A stretch of DNA of 5,720 bases from Desulfotignum sp. (GTDB lineage: Bacteria; Desulfobacterota; Desulfobacteria; Desulfobacterales; Desulfobacteraceae). How positions within the stretch are numbered: the first letter of the stretch is position 1; the number at the start of each line of letters is the position of its first letter. The stretch spans positions 1-5,720 of the forward strand of contig JAABRW010000071.1 of the NCBI GenBank assembly GCA_011390695.1, read 5' to 3'. The translations under genes were made by a program, and so were the position numbers. The notes under the pieces were generated by a model. It did not search any database. It saw only the letters and a list, made by a program, of their open reading frames with translations, and had not been told where the DNA came from. Shown here piece by piece: positions 1-5,568 of this stretch.

Positions 1-192
1 ATCCGTCCGGCATGGAGCCTGACACCGGGGGATGACCAGAAACGGATCACCACACCGGCAAAGGCCATAGCACAGGGCAGTGATCTGCTTGTGATCGGCC
101 GCCCCATAAGGGATGCAGATGATCCTGCCGAAGCTGTCCGGAAGGTGACAGATGAAATAGAAACCGCCCTGGAGAACCGGGTGCCGCTCTAA
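1..192 (+). CDS. pyrF: Orotidine 5'-phosphate decarboxylase, C-terminal 63 residues (5' end outside window)
   Basis: This is the end of the enzyme that decarboxylates OMP to UMP, the last step of de novo pyrimidine synthesis in the cytoplasm. The open frame runs from base 1 to a TAA at 190-192. It shows the last conserved block of the family: an IRPAWS segment, then [18 protein letters not shown], then LLVIGRPI, whose Gly-Arg pair belongs to the phosphate-gripping end of the TIM barrel. An acidic/amphipathic last helix ends in ENRVPL. Roughly three quarters of a typical protein of about 230-245 residues lies off the left edge. It is the only plus-strand gene here, and its TAA overlaps the TAG of the convergent lysC. 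The family assignment is firm because the motif order is diagnostic. Its upstream context cannot be seen. Confidence 0.93.
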   Translation: MRPAWSLTPGDDQKRITTPAKAIAQGSDLLVIGRPIRDADDPAEAVRKVTDEIETALENRVPL

Positions 193-695
193 TCCTCTTT
201 GTCCAGCCCGAATGCTGCGTGCAATGCCCGCACTGCCAGTTCCGCATATTTGGCCAGGATCACACAGGAGATACGGATTTCCGAAGTGGAAATCAACCGG
301 ATATTGATGTTTTCCTCGGCCAGGGCTTTGAACATGGTGGCGGCTACGCCGGAGTGGCTCTTCATGCCCAGTCCGATCACAGATACTTTGGCAATTTCCG
401 TGGCAGAGAGCACCTCTTCAGCCCCCACCTCCTTGGCCACCGCCTCAGTAATTTCCAGTGCCCGGTCAAAATCATCCTTGGTAACAGTGAAGGTCAGGTC
501 GGTTTCTCCGCCGGTCCGGGTGTTCTGGATAATCATGTCCACCATGATTTCAGCATCTGCCAGGGGACCGAATATTTTGGCGGATATGCCGGGCTGGTCC
601 GGTACCCGCTTCAGGGTGATCCTGGCTTCATTCATATCGCATGTAACGCCTGATACCACAGCGCTTTCCATATCAGCGCTTTCATTGACGACCAT
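189..695 (-). CDS. Possible internal translation product: aspartate kinase beta subunit (168 aa, ACT domains only)
   Basis: Inside lysC, codon Met239 (ATG read from 695 to 693) is preceded by AGGAGG at 709-704 with an 8-nt spacer, a better ribosome site than the one at the main lysC start. Initiation there would make a 168-residue, in-frame C-terminal chain holding both ACT domains. Bacillus subtilis aspartokinase II and Corynebacterium LysC are known to make such an alpha2beta2 enzyme from nested starts, with beta chains of about 160-172 residues. That known length and position match what is seen here. The AGGAGG bases also encode part of a Glu-Glu-Glu-Gly stretch, so the site could be accidental. 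This is a prediction, not a second gene. Confidence 0.5.
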   Translation of the reverse strand: MVVNESADMESAVVSGVTCDMNEARITLKRVPDQPGISAKIFGPLADAEIMVDMIIQNTRTGGETDLTFTVTKDDFDRALEITEAVAKEVGAEEVLSATEIAKVSVIGLGMKSHSGVAATMFKALAEENINIRLISTSEIRISCVILAKYAELAVRALHAAFGLDKED

Positions 696-1409
696 GGTTC
701 CTTCCTCCTCATTGAATGATGATCTGACATGCAAAGGAATATTGTATTTTTTGGCAAAGTCCACCGACCGGATCTGCAGTACTTTTGCCCCCAGAACCGC
801 CATTTCCAGCATTTCTTCATAGGAAATCCGGCTGATTTTCTGTGCTTTTTCGCAGATTCTGGGATCTGTGGTATACACCCCGTCCACATCAGTGAATATT
901 TCACAGACATCTGCTTTCAAAGATGCTGCAATGGCCACAGCCGAGGTGTCTGACCCGCCCCGTCCCAGGGTGGTGATATCGCCGTTATAGTCTGTGCCCT
1001 GAAATCCGGCCACCACTGAAATATTTCCCTGTTCCAGGGCTTTTTGTATTTTCTGGCAGTCGATATCAAGGATGCGTGCCTTGCCGGGTGTCTGGTCCGT
1101 GTGGATGCCGGCCTGGAATCCCAGAAATGATTTGGCCTTGTATCCCCGTGATTTCAGCATCATGGCCAATAATGCTGCGGTGGTCTGCTCCCCTGTGGCA
1201 AGCAGAACATCCAGTTCTCTTTTGTCAGGCTGTCTGGCTGCCTGGCTTGCCAGGGAGATGAGATTGTCTGTCACACCTGCCATGGCAGAGAGCACAACCA
1301 CCAGCTGGTCACCGGCTTCATGGGCCTTTGCAACCCGGTCCGCCACCCGGGATATCCGCTGGATATCTGCAACAGAAGTGCCCCCGTATTTTTGTACCCT
1401 TAGCGCCAT
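189..1409 (-). CDS. lysC: Aspartate kinase (lysine/threonine-sensitive type, two C-terminal ACT domains)
   Basis: This enzyme phosphorylates L-aspartate with ATP to aspartyl-4-phosphate, the committed step towards Lys, Thr, Met and diaminopimelate. The 406-residue product has family-typical length. The kinase domain (about 1-245) opens with KYGGTSV at 7-13, which is the substrate/ATP lysine motif. It carries [12 protein letters not shown] at 146-157 and [13 protein letters not shown] at 172-184. Two ACT domains follow at about 262-340 ([20 protein letters not shown]) and 341-402 ([19 protein letters not shown]), the architecture of aspartokinases feedback-regulated by Lys and/or Thr. The start is supported by GGAG at 1415-1418, 5 nt before ATG. 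The gene lies 28 bp downstream of tsaE with no promoter seen in the gap, so it is probably transcribed from upstream. A second ribosome site with in-frame ATG at 695 may yield a separate beta chain. Effector specificity cannot be read from the sequence. Confidence 0.97.
   Translation of the reverse strand: MALRVQKYGGTSVADIQRISRVADRVAKAHEAGDQLVVVLSAMAGVTDNLISLASQAARQPDKRELDVLLATGEQTTAALLAMMLKSRGYKAKSFLGFQAGIHTDQTPGKARILDIDCQKIQKALEQGNISVVAGFQGTDYNGDITTLGRGGSDTSAVAIAASLKADVCEIFTDVDGVYTTDPRICEKAQKISRISYEEMLEMAVLGAKVLQIRSVDFAKKYNIPLHVRSSFNEEEGTMVVNESADMESAVVSGVTCDMNEARITLKRVPDQPGISAKIFGPLADAEIMVDMIIQNTRTGGETDLTFTVTKDDFDRALEITEAVAKEVGAEEVLSATEIAKVSVIGLGMKSHSGVAATMFKALAEENINIRLISTSEIRISCVILAKYAELAVRALHAAFGLDKED
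704..709 (-). promoter_or_regulatory. Internal Shine-Dalgarno (AGGAGG) within lysC
   Basis: A perfect AGGAGG lies 8 nt before an in-frame ATG at 695-693. It sits at the junction between the kinase domain and the ACT domains, where nested starts occur in other two-subunit aspartokinases. Confidence 0.5.
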
Positions 1410-1437
1410 AATAACTCCAAAAAAATAGTTCCATAAT

Positions 1438-1905
1438 TTATGAAAATATTTTGCTTAGCACGTTTGTGCCGGTCTGTCCATAGGCAAAAAAAGATATGAT
1501 CCGGTTATATTCTGAATCCCATGCAAAGGTAAGTTCCAGATCAAATAAAAACCGGTCTTTCATAAGCAGGCCGGGCCATTCCACCACAATGACCGCATCA
1601 GTGTCGGCAAGATCTTCAAAACCGATATATGCCAATTCCTCCACAGATCCCAGGCGGTACAGGTCCAGATGATACAGGTGCAGATTTTTGTCAGCCGGGT
1701 ATTCATTGATGATGGTGAAGGTGGGGCTGGTGATGTGGTACCCTGGATCCACCCCCAGCCCCCTGGCAAGGCCTTTGACAAGAGTGGTTTTCCCGCATCC
1801 CAGATCCCCGGTCAGGGCTATGGAGATACCGCTGTCAAGGATTTGACCGATCTGCTGTCCCAGATCCTGTGTCTGCGCATCTGTCCGGGTGGTCACCTGG
1901 TGCAT
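1438..1905 (-). CDS. tsaE: tRNA t6A37 threonylcarbamoyladenosine biosynthesis ATPase TsaE
   Basis: TsaE is the small P-loop ATPase that works with TsaB and TsaD to transfer threonylcarbamoyl onto A37 of ANN-decoding tRNAs in the cytoplasm. The 155-residue product has normal length. Visible motifs are the Walker [10 protein letters not shown] (33-41), the switch-like [10 protein letters not shown] (60-69), HLDLYRL (79-85) and VVEWP (107-111), in the order diagnostic for TsaE/YjeE. The ATG at 1905 overlaps the end of nnr by 13 bp, and AGGA about 7 nt upstream lies inside nnr, so the two are probably translationally coupled. The nnr-tsaE adjacency (yjeF-yjeE in E. coli) is widely conserved. A cysteine sits in the third P-loop position (GDLGCGKT), a tolerated variant. 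The identification is secure. Confidence 0.96.
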   Translation of the reverse strand: MHQVTTRTDAQTQDLGQQIGQILDSGISIALTGDLGCGKTTLVKGLARGLGVDPGYHITSPTFTIINEYPADKNLHLYHLDLYRLGSVEELAYIGFEDLADTDAVIVVEWPGLLMKDRFLFDLELTFAWDSEYNRIISFFAYGQTGTNVLSKIFS

Positions 1906-3473
1906 GCCTGTATCCTGTGAATGGCCCGGGGAATGGTACCTGTCATGTCCGAGGCCACAAAGCCGAAAGAACCGATTTCTTCAGCCAGCATGTCTCCACA
2001 AAGGCCATGAATATAAACCCCTGCCAAAGCCGCATTTTCCAGAGAAAATCCCTGGGCAGCGAAACCGGAAATCATGCCGGTAAGTACATCTCCCATGCCG
2101 CCTGTTGCCATGCCCGGGTTACCGGTGGGAGACAGGAATACCTGTCCGTCAGGCAGGGCAATAAGGGTCTGGGCCCCTTTGAGTACCAGGATCGCGTTAT
2201 GGCTTTCGGCAAATTTCCGGGCAACGCCCGGCCGGTCTTCCTGGACTTGCCCGGCACTGATACCTGCCAGCCTGGCCATTTCTCCGGGATGGGGGGTCAA
2301 TACAGCCGATGATGGTCTGGATGCAAGGATTTCAGGCTTTTCTGCAATACAGTTGATGGCATCTGCATCCATAATCAGGGGAAGGGAACAGTTTTTTACC
2401 AGGGACAGCACCAGTTTCCGGGTTTCAGGATCAGTGCCAATGCCCGGTCCCAGTGCCAGTGCCTGTTTGTCTCCGGCCAGAGCCAGGATCTTTTCCAGGC
2501 CCGCAGCAGACAGGGCCCCTGATTGTGTTTCCGGCAGAGGGACGGTCATGGGCTCTGTTACCATAGGTTCCAGGCCGGCATTGATGCCGGCGGGGACACC
2601 CAGGGTCACAAGGCCGGTGCCGCACCGCTGGGCCGCATTGGCACACAGGGCGGCTGCCCCGGTTTTCCCCACAGAGCCGGACACAATCATCAGGTGTCCG
2701 AAGTTTCCCTTGTGGCTGTTGAATGCCCTGGGGGGAAAAAGCCGGGCAATCCGGTTTTTTCCCAGTACCTGAAACCGGATTGCCCGGTCCCGGGCTGCAA
2801 ACCCGGGAATGCCGATGTCAATGACCCGCAGTTTGCCGGTGTACTGGTTTCCCGGATAAAGAACGTGGCCGATTTTGGCAAAGGCAAAAGTGGCCGTGGC
2901 AGACGCTTTTATGCAGACACCGCATTTCTTTCCGGTGTCTGCGTTGAGGCCCGAAGGAATATCCACGGAAAAAACCGGTTTTTTCGTCTGGTTGATGCAT
3001 TGGATCACATCCCTGAAAAAGCCTTTCACATCCGCGTTCAGACCGGTGCCGAAAATGGCATCTATGAGCAGATCCTGATGGATTATACGGGATTTTTCCT
3101 GTGCCAGGGCTGCGGCATCAGGAATTTGTACAACAGCAGATTCGGGGAAATGGGGAAGCAGTTTTTCCACAAAATCCATGTTGGTTTTTGCATCTCCTGA
3201 TACCCTGTCTTTTTCCGACAGCAGAAAAACAGTCACAGGGATCTGTTTTTCCATGAGGTACCGGGCCATGACCCAGCCGTCTCCCCCGTTGTTGCCCCGG
3301 CCGGCCACAATACCTACCCGGGTGGACCGGTCAGGGGTGAATGTTTCCATGAAAAAATCACAGGCACCCCTTCCGGCATTTTCCATGAGCACGAGCCCGG
3401 GGATTTTAAATTCATTGATGGTGAAACTGTCCATGGCCTGCATCTGTTCTGCTGTTACAAGCATCATTTGCAT
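1893..3473 (-). CDS. nnr: Bifunctional NAD(P)HX repair enzyme: NAD(P)HX epimerase plus ADP-dependent (S)-NAD(P)HX dehydratase
   Basis: The protein repairs hydrated NADH/NADPH. The N-terminal YjeF domain interconverts R- and S-NAD(P)HX, and the C-terminal ribokinase-like domain dehydrates the S form using ADP. The 526-residue length is typical of the fusion. Epimerase part (about 1-225): GRGNNGGDGW at 58-67, DAIFGTGL at 138-145, VDIPSGLNADTG at 170-181. Dehydratase part (about 240-520): NSHKGNFGH at 252-260, LGPGIGTD at 341-348, LTPHPGEM at 392-399, LKGAQT at 431-436, and the catalytic block GNPGMATGGMGDVLTG at 451-466 with the expected catalytic Asp at 462. The start is uncertain. GGAG at 3477-3480 is only 3 nt from Met1 but 9 nt from Met3 (ATG 3467-3465), and family proteins usually begin close to LVTAEQM, so Met3 or Met4 is likelier. 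It heads the nnr-tsaE-lysC group. Confidence 0.96.
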   Translation of the reverse strand: MQMMLVTAEQMQAMDSFTINEFKIPGLVLMENAGRGACDFFMETFTPDRSTRVGIVAGRGNNGGDGWVMARYLMEKQIPVTVFLLSEKDRVSGDAKTNMDFVEKLLPHFPESAVVQIPDAAALAQEKSRIIHQDLLIDAIFGTGLNADVKGFFRDVIQCINQTKKPVFSVDIPSGLNADTGKKCGVCIKASATATFAFAKIGHVLYPGNQYTGKLRVIDIGIPGFAARDRAIRFQVLGKNRIARLFPPRAFNSHKGNFGHLMIVSGSVGKTGAAALCANAAQRCGTGLVTLGVPAGINAGLEPMVTEPMTVPLPETQSGALSAAGLEKILALAGDKQALALGPGIGTDPETRKLVLSLVKNCSLPLIMDADAINCIAEKPEILASRPSSAVLTPHPGEMARLAGISAGQVQEDRPGVARKFAESHNAILVLKGAQTLIALPDGQVFLSPTGNPGMATGGMGDVLTGMISGFAAQGFSLENAALAGVYIHGLCGDMLAEEIGSFGFVASDMTGTIPRAIHRIQACTR

Positions 3474-3476
3474 TCA

Positions 3477-3480
3477 CTCC
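3477..3480 (-). promoter_or_regulatory. Ribosome binding site of nnr, favouring a start at Met3
   Basis: The GGAG core in TTTTGGAGTGA is the only convincing ribosome site here. It is 3 nt from the first ATG (3473) and 9 nt from the third codon (3467), so the downstream ATG is the better-placed start. Confidence 0.55.
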
Positions 3481-3535
3481 AAAATCTATTAATTCATCTT
3501 ATATGCCTTTTCACCACCCTCCTTTGATATGGGTG

Positions 3536-3541
3536 ATTATA
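3536..3541 (-). promoter_or_regulatory. Candidate -10 element (TATAAT) upstream of nnr-tsaE-lysC
   Basis: A perfect TATAAT read on the minus strand lies in the 92-bp gap between the thioesterase stop and nnr, placing a start near 3529. No good -35 hexamer is found at 16-18 bp; the nearest partial match, GCCACA, is 19 bp upstream. The motif is almost self-complementary, so its orientation is ambiguous. This is a weak call. Confidence 0.3.
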
Positions 3542-3565
3542 ATATTGCAGCTATCCGGATTGTGG

Positions 3566-4039
3566 CTATTTCCCGGCCAGCATGGAATCCGGCATTTTCA
3601 CGGCAATGACCTGGCCGGTGGCGCAGATTTTGCCGTTGGCGGTCACCTTTTCATCCACCACCACTTTTTTGGGGGTGATCTGGGATACTGTGGCCCGGAT
3701 TTCCAGGGGAACACCTAAAGGGGTGGGGGCCAGAAAATCCACCTTTAAAGAAGCAGTGACAAACCGCAGGGCAGGTTCGCTGTCCATGGCCCGCCCCTGT
3801 TCTCTGTAAGTGGCGGCCGCTGCTGTGCCGGTGCCGTGGCAGTCGATAAGAGAGGCGATCAGTCCGCCGTACACAAATCCGGGAATGGCTATGTGATAAG
3901 GCTCAGGTTGAAAAACAGCCACACTTTCTTCTCCATCCCAATGGCTTTTAATCTGATGACCATGTTCGTTTTTGCGGCCGCAGCCGTAGCAGTGGCTGAA
4001 TTCTTCTGAATAATAATCCTGGAATGCTTTTTCTGTCAT
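3566..4039 (-). CDS. PaaI-family hotdog-fold thioesterase (probable acyl-CoA thioesterase)
   Basis: The product has 157 residues, within the range for single hotdog-domain 4HBT/PaaI proteins, which hydrolyse acyl-CoA or related thioesters in the cytoplasm. The hotdog signature is GFVYGGLIASLIDCHG at 54-69, with the central-helix Asp66 as likely catalytic acid. The classical HGG turn reads YGG here. The second half (VTASLKVDFLAPTPLG, then VVVDEKVTANGKICATGQVI) fits the antiparallel sheet of the family. A short N-terminal extension carries C17-x2-C20 in SHCYGCGRKNEHG, a feature shared by a subgroup of these enzymes. No signal peptide or membrane segment is seen. The start is supported by AAGGAG at 4053-4048 with an 8-nt spacer. 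The neighbours do not indicate a substrate: it lies between the hicA remnant and nnr. Family confidence is high, substrate unknown. Confidence 0.87.
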   Translation of the reverse strand: MTEKAFQDYYSEEFSHCYGCGRKNEHGHQIKSHWDGEESVAVFQPEPYHIAIPGFVYGGLIASLIDCHGTGTAAAATYREQGRAMDSEPALRFVTASLKVDFLAPTPLGVPLEIRATVSQITPKKVVVDEKVTANGKICATGQVIAVKMPDSMLAGK

Positions 4040-4047
4040 CGGTTATA

Positions 4048-4053
4048 CTCCTT
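4048..4053 (-). promoter_or_regulatory. Ribosome binding site of the thioesterase gene
   Basis: AAGGAG lies 8 nt before the ATG at 4039, which fixes that start. A 10-bp perfect palindrome (ATGCCGGCAT, 4065-4074) lies just upstream. Confidence 0.7.
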
Positions 4054-4093
4054 CAATAAAAGTTATGCCGGCATCCTGCATTTTTTTCCGGGC

Positions 4094-4123
4094 ATCAAAG
4101 TTTTTCCCATTCATCTCTGTCAA
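4094..4123 (-). promoter_or_regulatory. Candidate sigma70-type promoter for the thioesterase gene, inside the hicA remnant
   Basis: On the minus strand TTGACA (4123-4118) is followed 18 bp later by TTTGAT (4099-4094), predicting a start near 4087 and a leader of about 48 nt before the ATG at 4039. The -35 is perfect and the -10 matches four of six positions. The TTGACA overlaps codons for Ile-Asp in a conserved HicA segment, so it may be coincidental. Confidence 0.3.
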
Positions 4124-4209
4124 TACCTGCCTGCCGGAGAATTCTGACAAGAAGTTCTTTTCCAATGTCACTTTTGTGCGGATTGGGAATGCGTATGGTA
4201 ATGGGGCAT
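4095..4209 (-). pseudogene. hicA: HicA-family toxin remnant (5'-deleted, out of frame)
   Basis: Read on the minus strand from 4202 to the TGA at 4097-4095, one frame encodes 35 residues matching the C-terminal half of HicA toxins: IPNPHKSDIG, then ELLVRILRQAGI, then DRDEWEKL. Full-length members of this subgroup have about 75-80 residues and follow a short hicB directly. Here an ATG-CCC (4209-4204), a plausible original HicA start, abuts the hicB TGA. It leads into a different frame that stops after 13 codons (TGA ending at 4168). This looks like a frame-breaking deletion of about 40 codons just after the start, removing the first helix and the strand pair with the Gly-Gly-Lys-His-type catalytic histidine segment. 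The remnant frame has no start codon of its own before an upstream stop. HicA is normally a small dsRBD-fold mRNA interferase; this copy should be inactive. The size of the loss is estimated from family length. Confidence 0.8.
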
Positions 4210-4452
4210 TCAGGCGGTTTCCTTGACCGTCAGGTCTATGCCGTCGATGGTGGGCATAGAAAGATTCCTGAAAATTCTAAAGAGTATCCATTCTTCAAAG
4301 ACAGCCATTAATTCTTCGCGACATCCTTCAAGCGTTTCCGCATTGGCATAAACCCCATTGCAGTCGGGAATTTCACCATAGTAACTCCCGTCATCTGATA
4401 AAATTTCGTATTTTGCGTGCCTGAGACCTGCCTGGATATATTCAAGTAACAT
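4210..4452 (-). CDS. hicB: Short HicB-family antitoxin (orphan)
   Basis: The 80-residue product matches the short HicB/UPF0150 type: an N-terminal helix (LLEYIQAGLRHAKYEIL), then the partial RNase-H-like sheet DGSYYGEIPDCNGVYANAETL, a helix with REELMAVFEEWILFRI, and the family-typical tail PTIDGIDLTVKE. It lacks the C-terminal helix-turn-helix or ribbon-helix-helix of longer HicB proteins, so autoregulation through its own DNA-binding domain is not expected. HicB normally binds and masks HicA; in this subgroup hicB precedes hicA, as here. Its partner is reduced to a remnant, leaving an intact antitoxin alone. GGAGGGG at 4470-4464 lies 11 nt before the ATG, a slightly long spacing. A candidate promoter lies at 4528-4500. 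The surrounding DNA looks more AT-rich than its neighbours, consistent with acquisition. The family call is strong; any present function is unknown. Confidence 0.87.
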   Translation of the reverse strand: MLLEYIQAGLRHAKYEILSDDGSYYGEIPDCNGVYANAETLEGCREELMAVFEEWILFRIFRNLSMPTIDGIDLTVKETA

Positions 4453-4499
4453 GAGTGAATTATCCCCTCCATGGATTCAAAATTCTTTTTTTAAACTCT

Positions 4500-4528
4500 A
4501 TTTTAAGAATATACCATAAAACTGTAAT
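4500..4528 (-). promoter_or_regulatory. Candidate sigma70-type promoter for hicB
   Basis: On the minus strand ATTACA (4528-4523, four of six matches to TTGACA) and TAAAAT (4505-4500, five of six matches to TATAAT) are separated by exactly 17 bp. The predicted start is near 4493, about 40 nt before the hicB ATG. It sits in the AT-rich 116-bp gap (4453-4568) between the ATP-grasp gene and hicB, which otherwise shows no clear feature and no convincing terminator. Confidence 0.4.
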
Positions 4529-4568
4529 GGGATGGGCATAAATTATTTTATTTTCTGAAAGGCTGTTT

Positions 4569-5552
4569 TCATACCAGGCCATACCGTTCCAGGGCCGAAG
4601 ACACAATGCAGTGGACCAGTTCCTGATAGTCCCGGTCAGCTCCTTTGCCGGTGGCGTGGTAAAGGGAAAAGAGCTGGGGGCTCCAGCTTTTTACCGGCTT
4701 GAGGCCGGGGATGCCGTTGGCTTCGATGATTTTCAGATCCCCTTGTGCATCCATCCGCATGTCCACCCGCACATGGTCCAGGCAGTGTAAGGCCTCCACA
4801 GCGCTTTTGCACAGGGCAACTGCCTGGTCCGCCATTTCTATGGTCCGCTTGATCCGGGTAACGCCCACGCCCCGCAGGTCGCTGCGCAGAATGGGGTATC
4901 TGCCAAAAAGCTGCGGGTCCACCGCCACCCGGCCGGGCAGAAATTTCTGCAGCCTGCCGTTGCCCAGCATGAGCACGGTGTATTCATCGCCGGGAAGGTA
5001 TTCTTCCACCAGGGCGGGCTGGTCAAAATTGTTGTGGATATAGGCTGTCTGCCGGGCCAGTTCTTCCCGGGTATGGACCACGGAATCATCACTGATGCCC
5101 ACGGACCGGGACTCACAACTGGGTTTGACAAACGCGGGAAACCCGATGTCCGGCAAAGCCTGTCCCTGAGAAATTTCGATATGAAACGGCACCCTGATGC
5201 CCTGTGCTGCGAGCGTGTCATGGGTGGCGGTTTTGTCGATGAGACGTTTCATGGTGGCGCTGTCCGGGCCGATGTAGGGAATGGCATGGGTATCAAAATA
5301 ATCTGCCAGCCACTGGCCGGTGCCTGTGCCGATGATATCGCTTTTGTCCGAGATATGGTAAAGGGCGCTCCAGACCATGTCAAACCCGCCGGCTTCCATG
5401 GCGGCAAAAAACTCTTCCATGGTTGACACAAAAGCGATACGGCTGTCAAGGCCGCTGTCTTTTATGGCCCGGCACATGCTTTTGGTCACCCCGAGATCGC
5501 CCCAGCCCTGGGCATCGCCTGCCGGACCGGTGAGCAGCAGAATGGTTTTCAT
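4569..5552 (-). CDS. ATP-grasp ligase related to D-alanine--D-alanine ligase, substrate unknown
   Basis: The 327-residue product has the Ddl-type ATP-grasp layout: an N-terminal Rossmann-like part (1-95, ending IPYIGPDSATMKRLIDK), the central ATP-grasp lobe with FVKPSCESRSVGI (141-153, ATP-binding Lys143) and VEEYLPGDEYTV (182-193), and the metal/phosphate block with R262, D264, E277 and N279 (IIEANGIPGLKP). Such enzymes join a carboxylate to an amine through an acyl phosphate in the cytoplasm. The R-D-E-N spacing equals that of E. coli DdlB, but the Ddl catalytic Glu, Ser and Tyr are not evident (Arg149 stands where DdlB has Ser150), so D-Ala-D-Ala synthesis is doubtful. The start at 5552 is chosen because AAGGAG (5567-5562) lies 9 nt upstream. 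The longer frame back to 5663 would overlap the neighbouring gene and its extra 37 residues look non-coding. It follows an unknown gene by 16 nt, so the two are probably co-transcribed. Confidence 0.8.
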   Translation of the reverse strand: MKTILLLTGPAGDAQGWGDLGVTKSMCRAIKDSGLDSRIAFVSTMEEFFAAMEAGGFDMVWSALYHISDKSDIIGTGTGQWLADYFDTHAIPYIGPDSATMKRLIDKTATHDTLAAQGIRVPFHIEISQGQALPDIGFPAFVKPSCESRSVGISDDSVVHTREELARQTAYIHNNFDQPALVEEYLPGDEYTVLMLGNGRLQKFLPGRVAVDPQLFGRYPILRSDLRGVGVTRIKRTIEMADQAVALCKSAVEALHCLDHVRVDMRMDAQGDLKIIEANGIPGLKPVKSWSPQLFSLYHATGKGADRDYQELVHCIVSSALERYGLV

Positions 5553-5561
5553 GAAGATTGT

Positions 5562-5567
5562 CTCCTT
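5562..5567 (-). promoter_or_regulatory. Ribosome binding site deciding the ATP-grasp start
   Basis: AAGGAG lies 9 nt before the ATG at 5552. It immediately follows the TAA of the upstream gene (5571-5569), which favours coupled translation and rules out the longer upstream start. Confidence 0.75.
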
Positions 5568-5568
5568 G

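Noticed and set aside
199..822. Plus-strand 207-residue open frame antisense to lysC
   Set aside because: Serine-rich shadow of the codon pattern of lysC with no domain logic; lysC is unmistakable on the other strand.
1410..1442. Poly-T run and small CATAA/TTATG repeat between tsaE and lysC as terminator
   Set aside because: The stem is 5 bp with a 1-nt loop and not GC-rich, and the T-run is part of the leader before the lysC ribosome site.
2074..3200. Long plus-strand open frames antisense to nnr (232 and 225 residues)
   Set aside because: They lie entirely within a gene with complete diagnostic motifs on the minus strand, and their Pro/Gly/Arg-rich composition is typical of antisense shadows.
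3487..3525. Minus-strand AAAGGAGG followed by GTG and ATG as a leader peptide before nnr
   Set aside because: The GTG abuts the Shine-Dalgarno, the ATG is about 20 nt away and is followed by a stop after one codon; no attenuator-like structure seen.
3511..3535. CACCC/GGGTG hairpin in the thioesterase-nnr gap as a terminator
   Set aside because: The stem is only 5 bp before a mismatch, the loop is long and there is no U-tract on the minus strand.
4065..4096. ATGCC...GGCAT inverted repeat with an A-run between hicA remnant and thioesterase gene as terminator
   Set aside because: The run of A lies inside the loop and not after the stem on the minus strand, and the stem has an early C-C mismatch. 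Only the 10-bp palindrome itself is solid.
4168..4209. 13-codon frame starting at the ATG touching the hicB stop as a real small gene
   Set aside because: It is best explained as the out-of-frame product of the deleted hicA; the neighbouring frame carries the conserved HicA residues.
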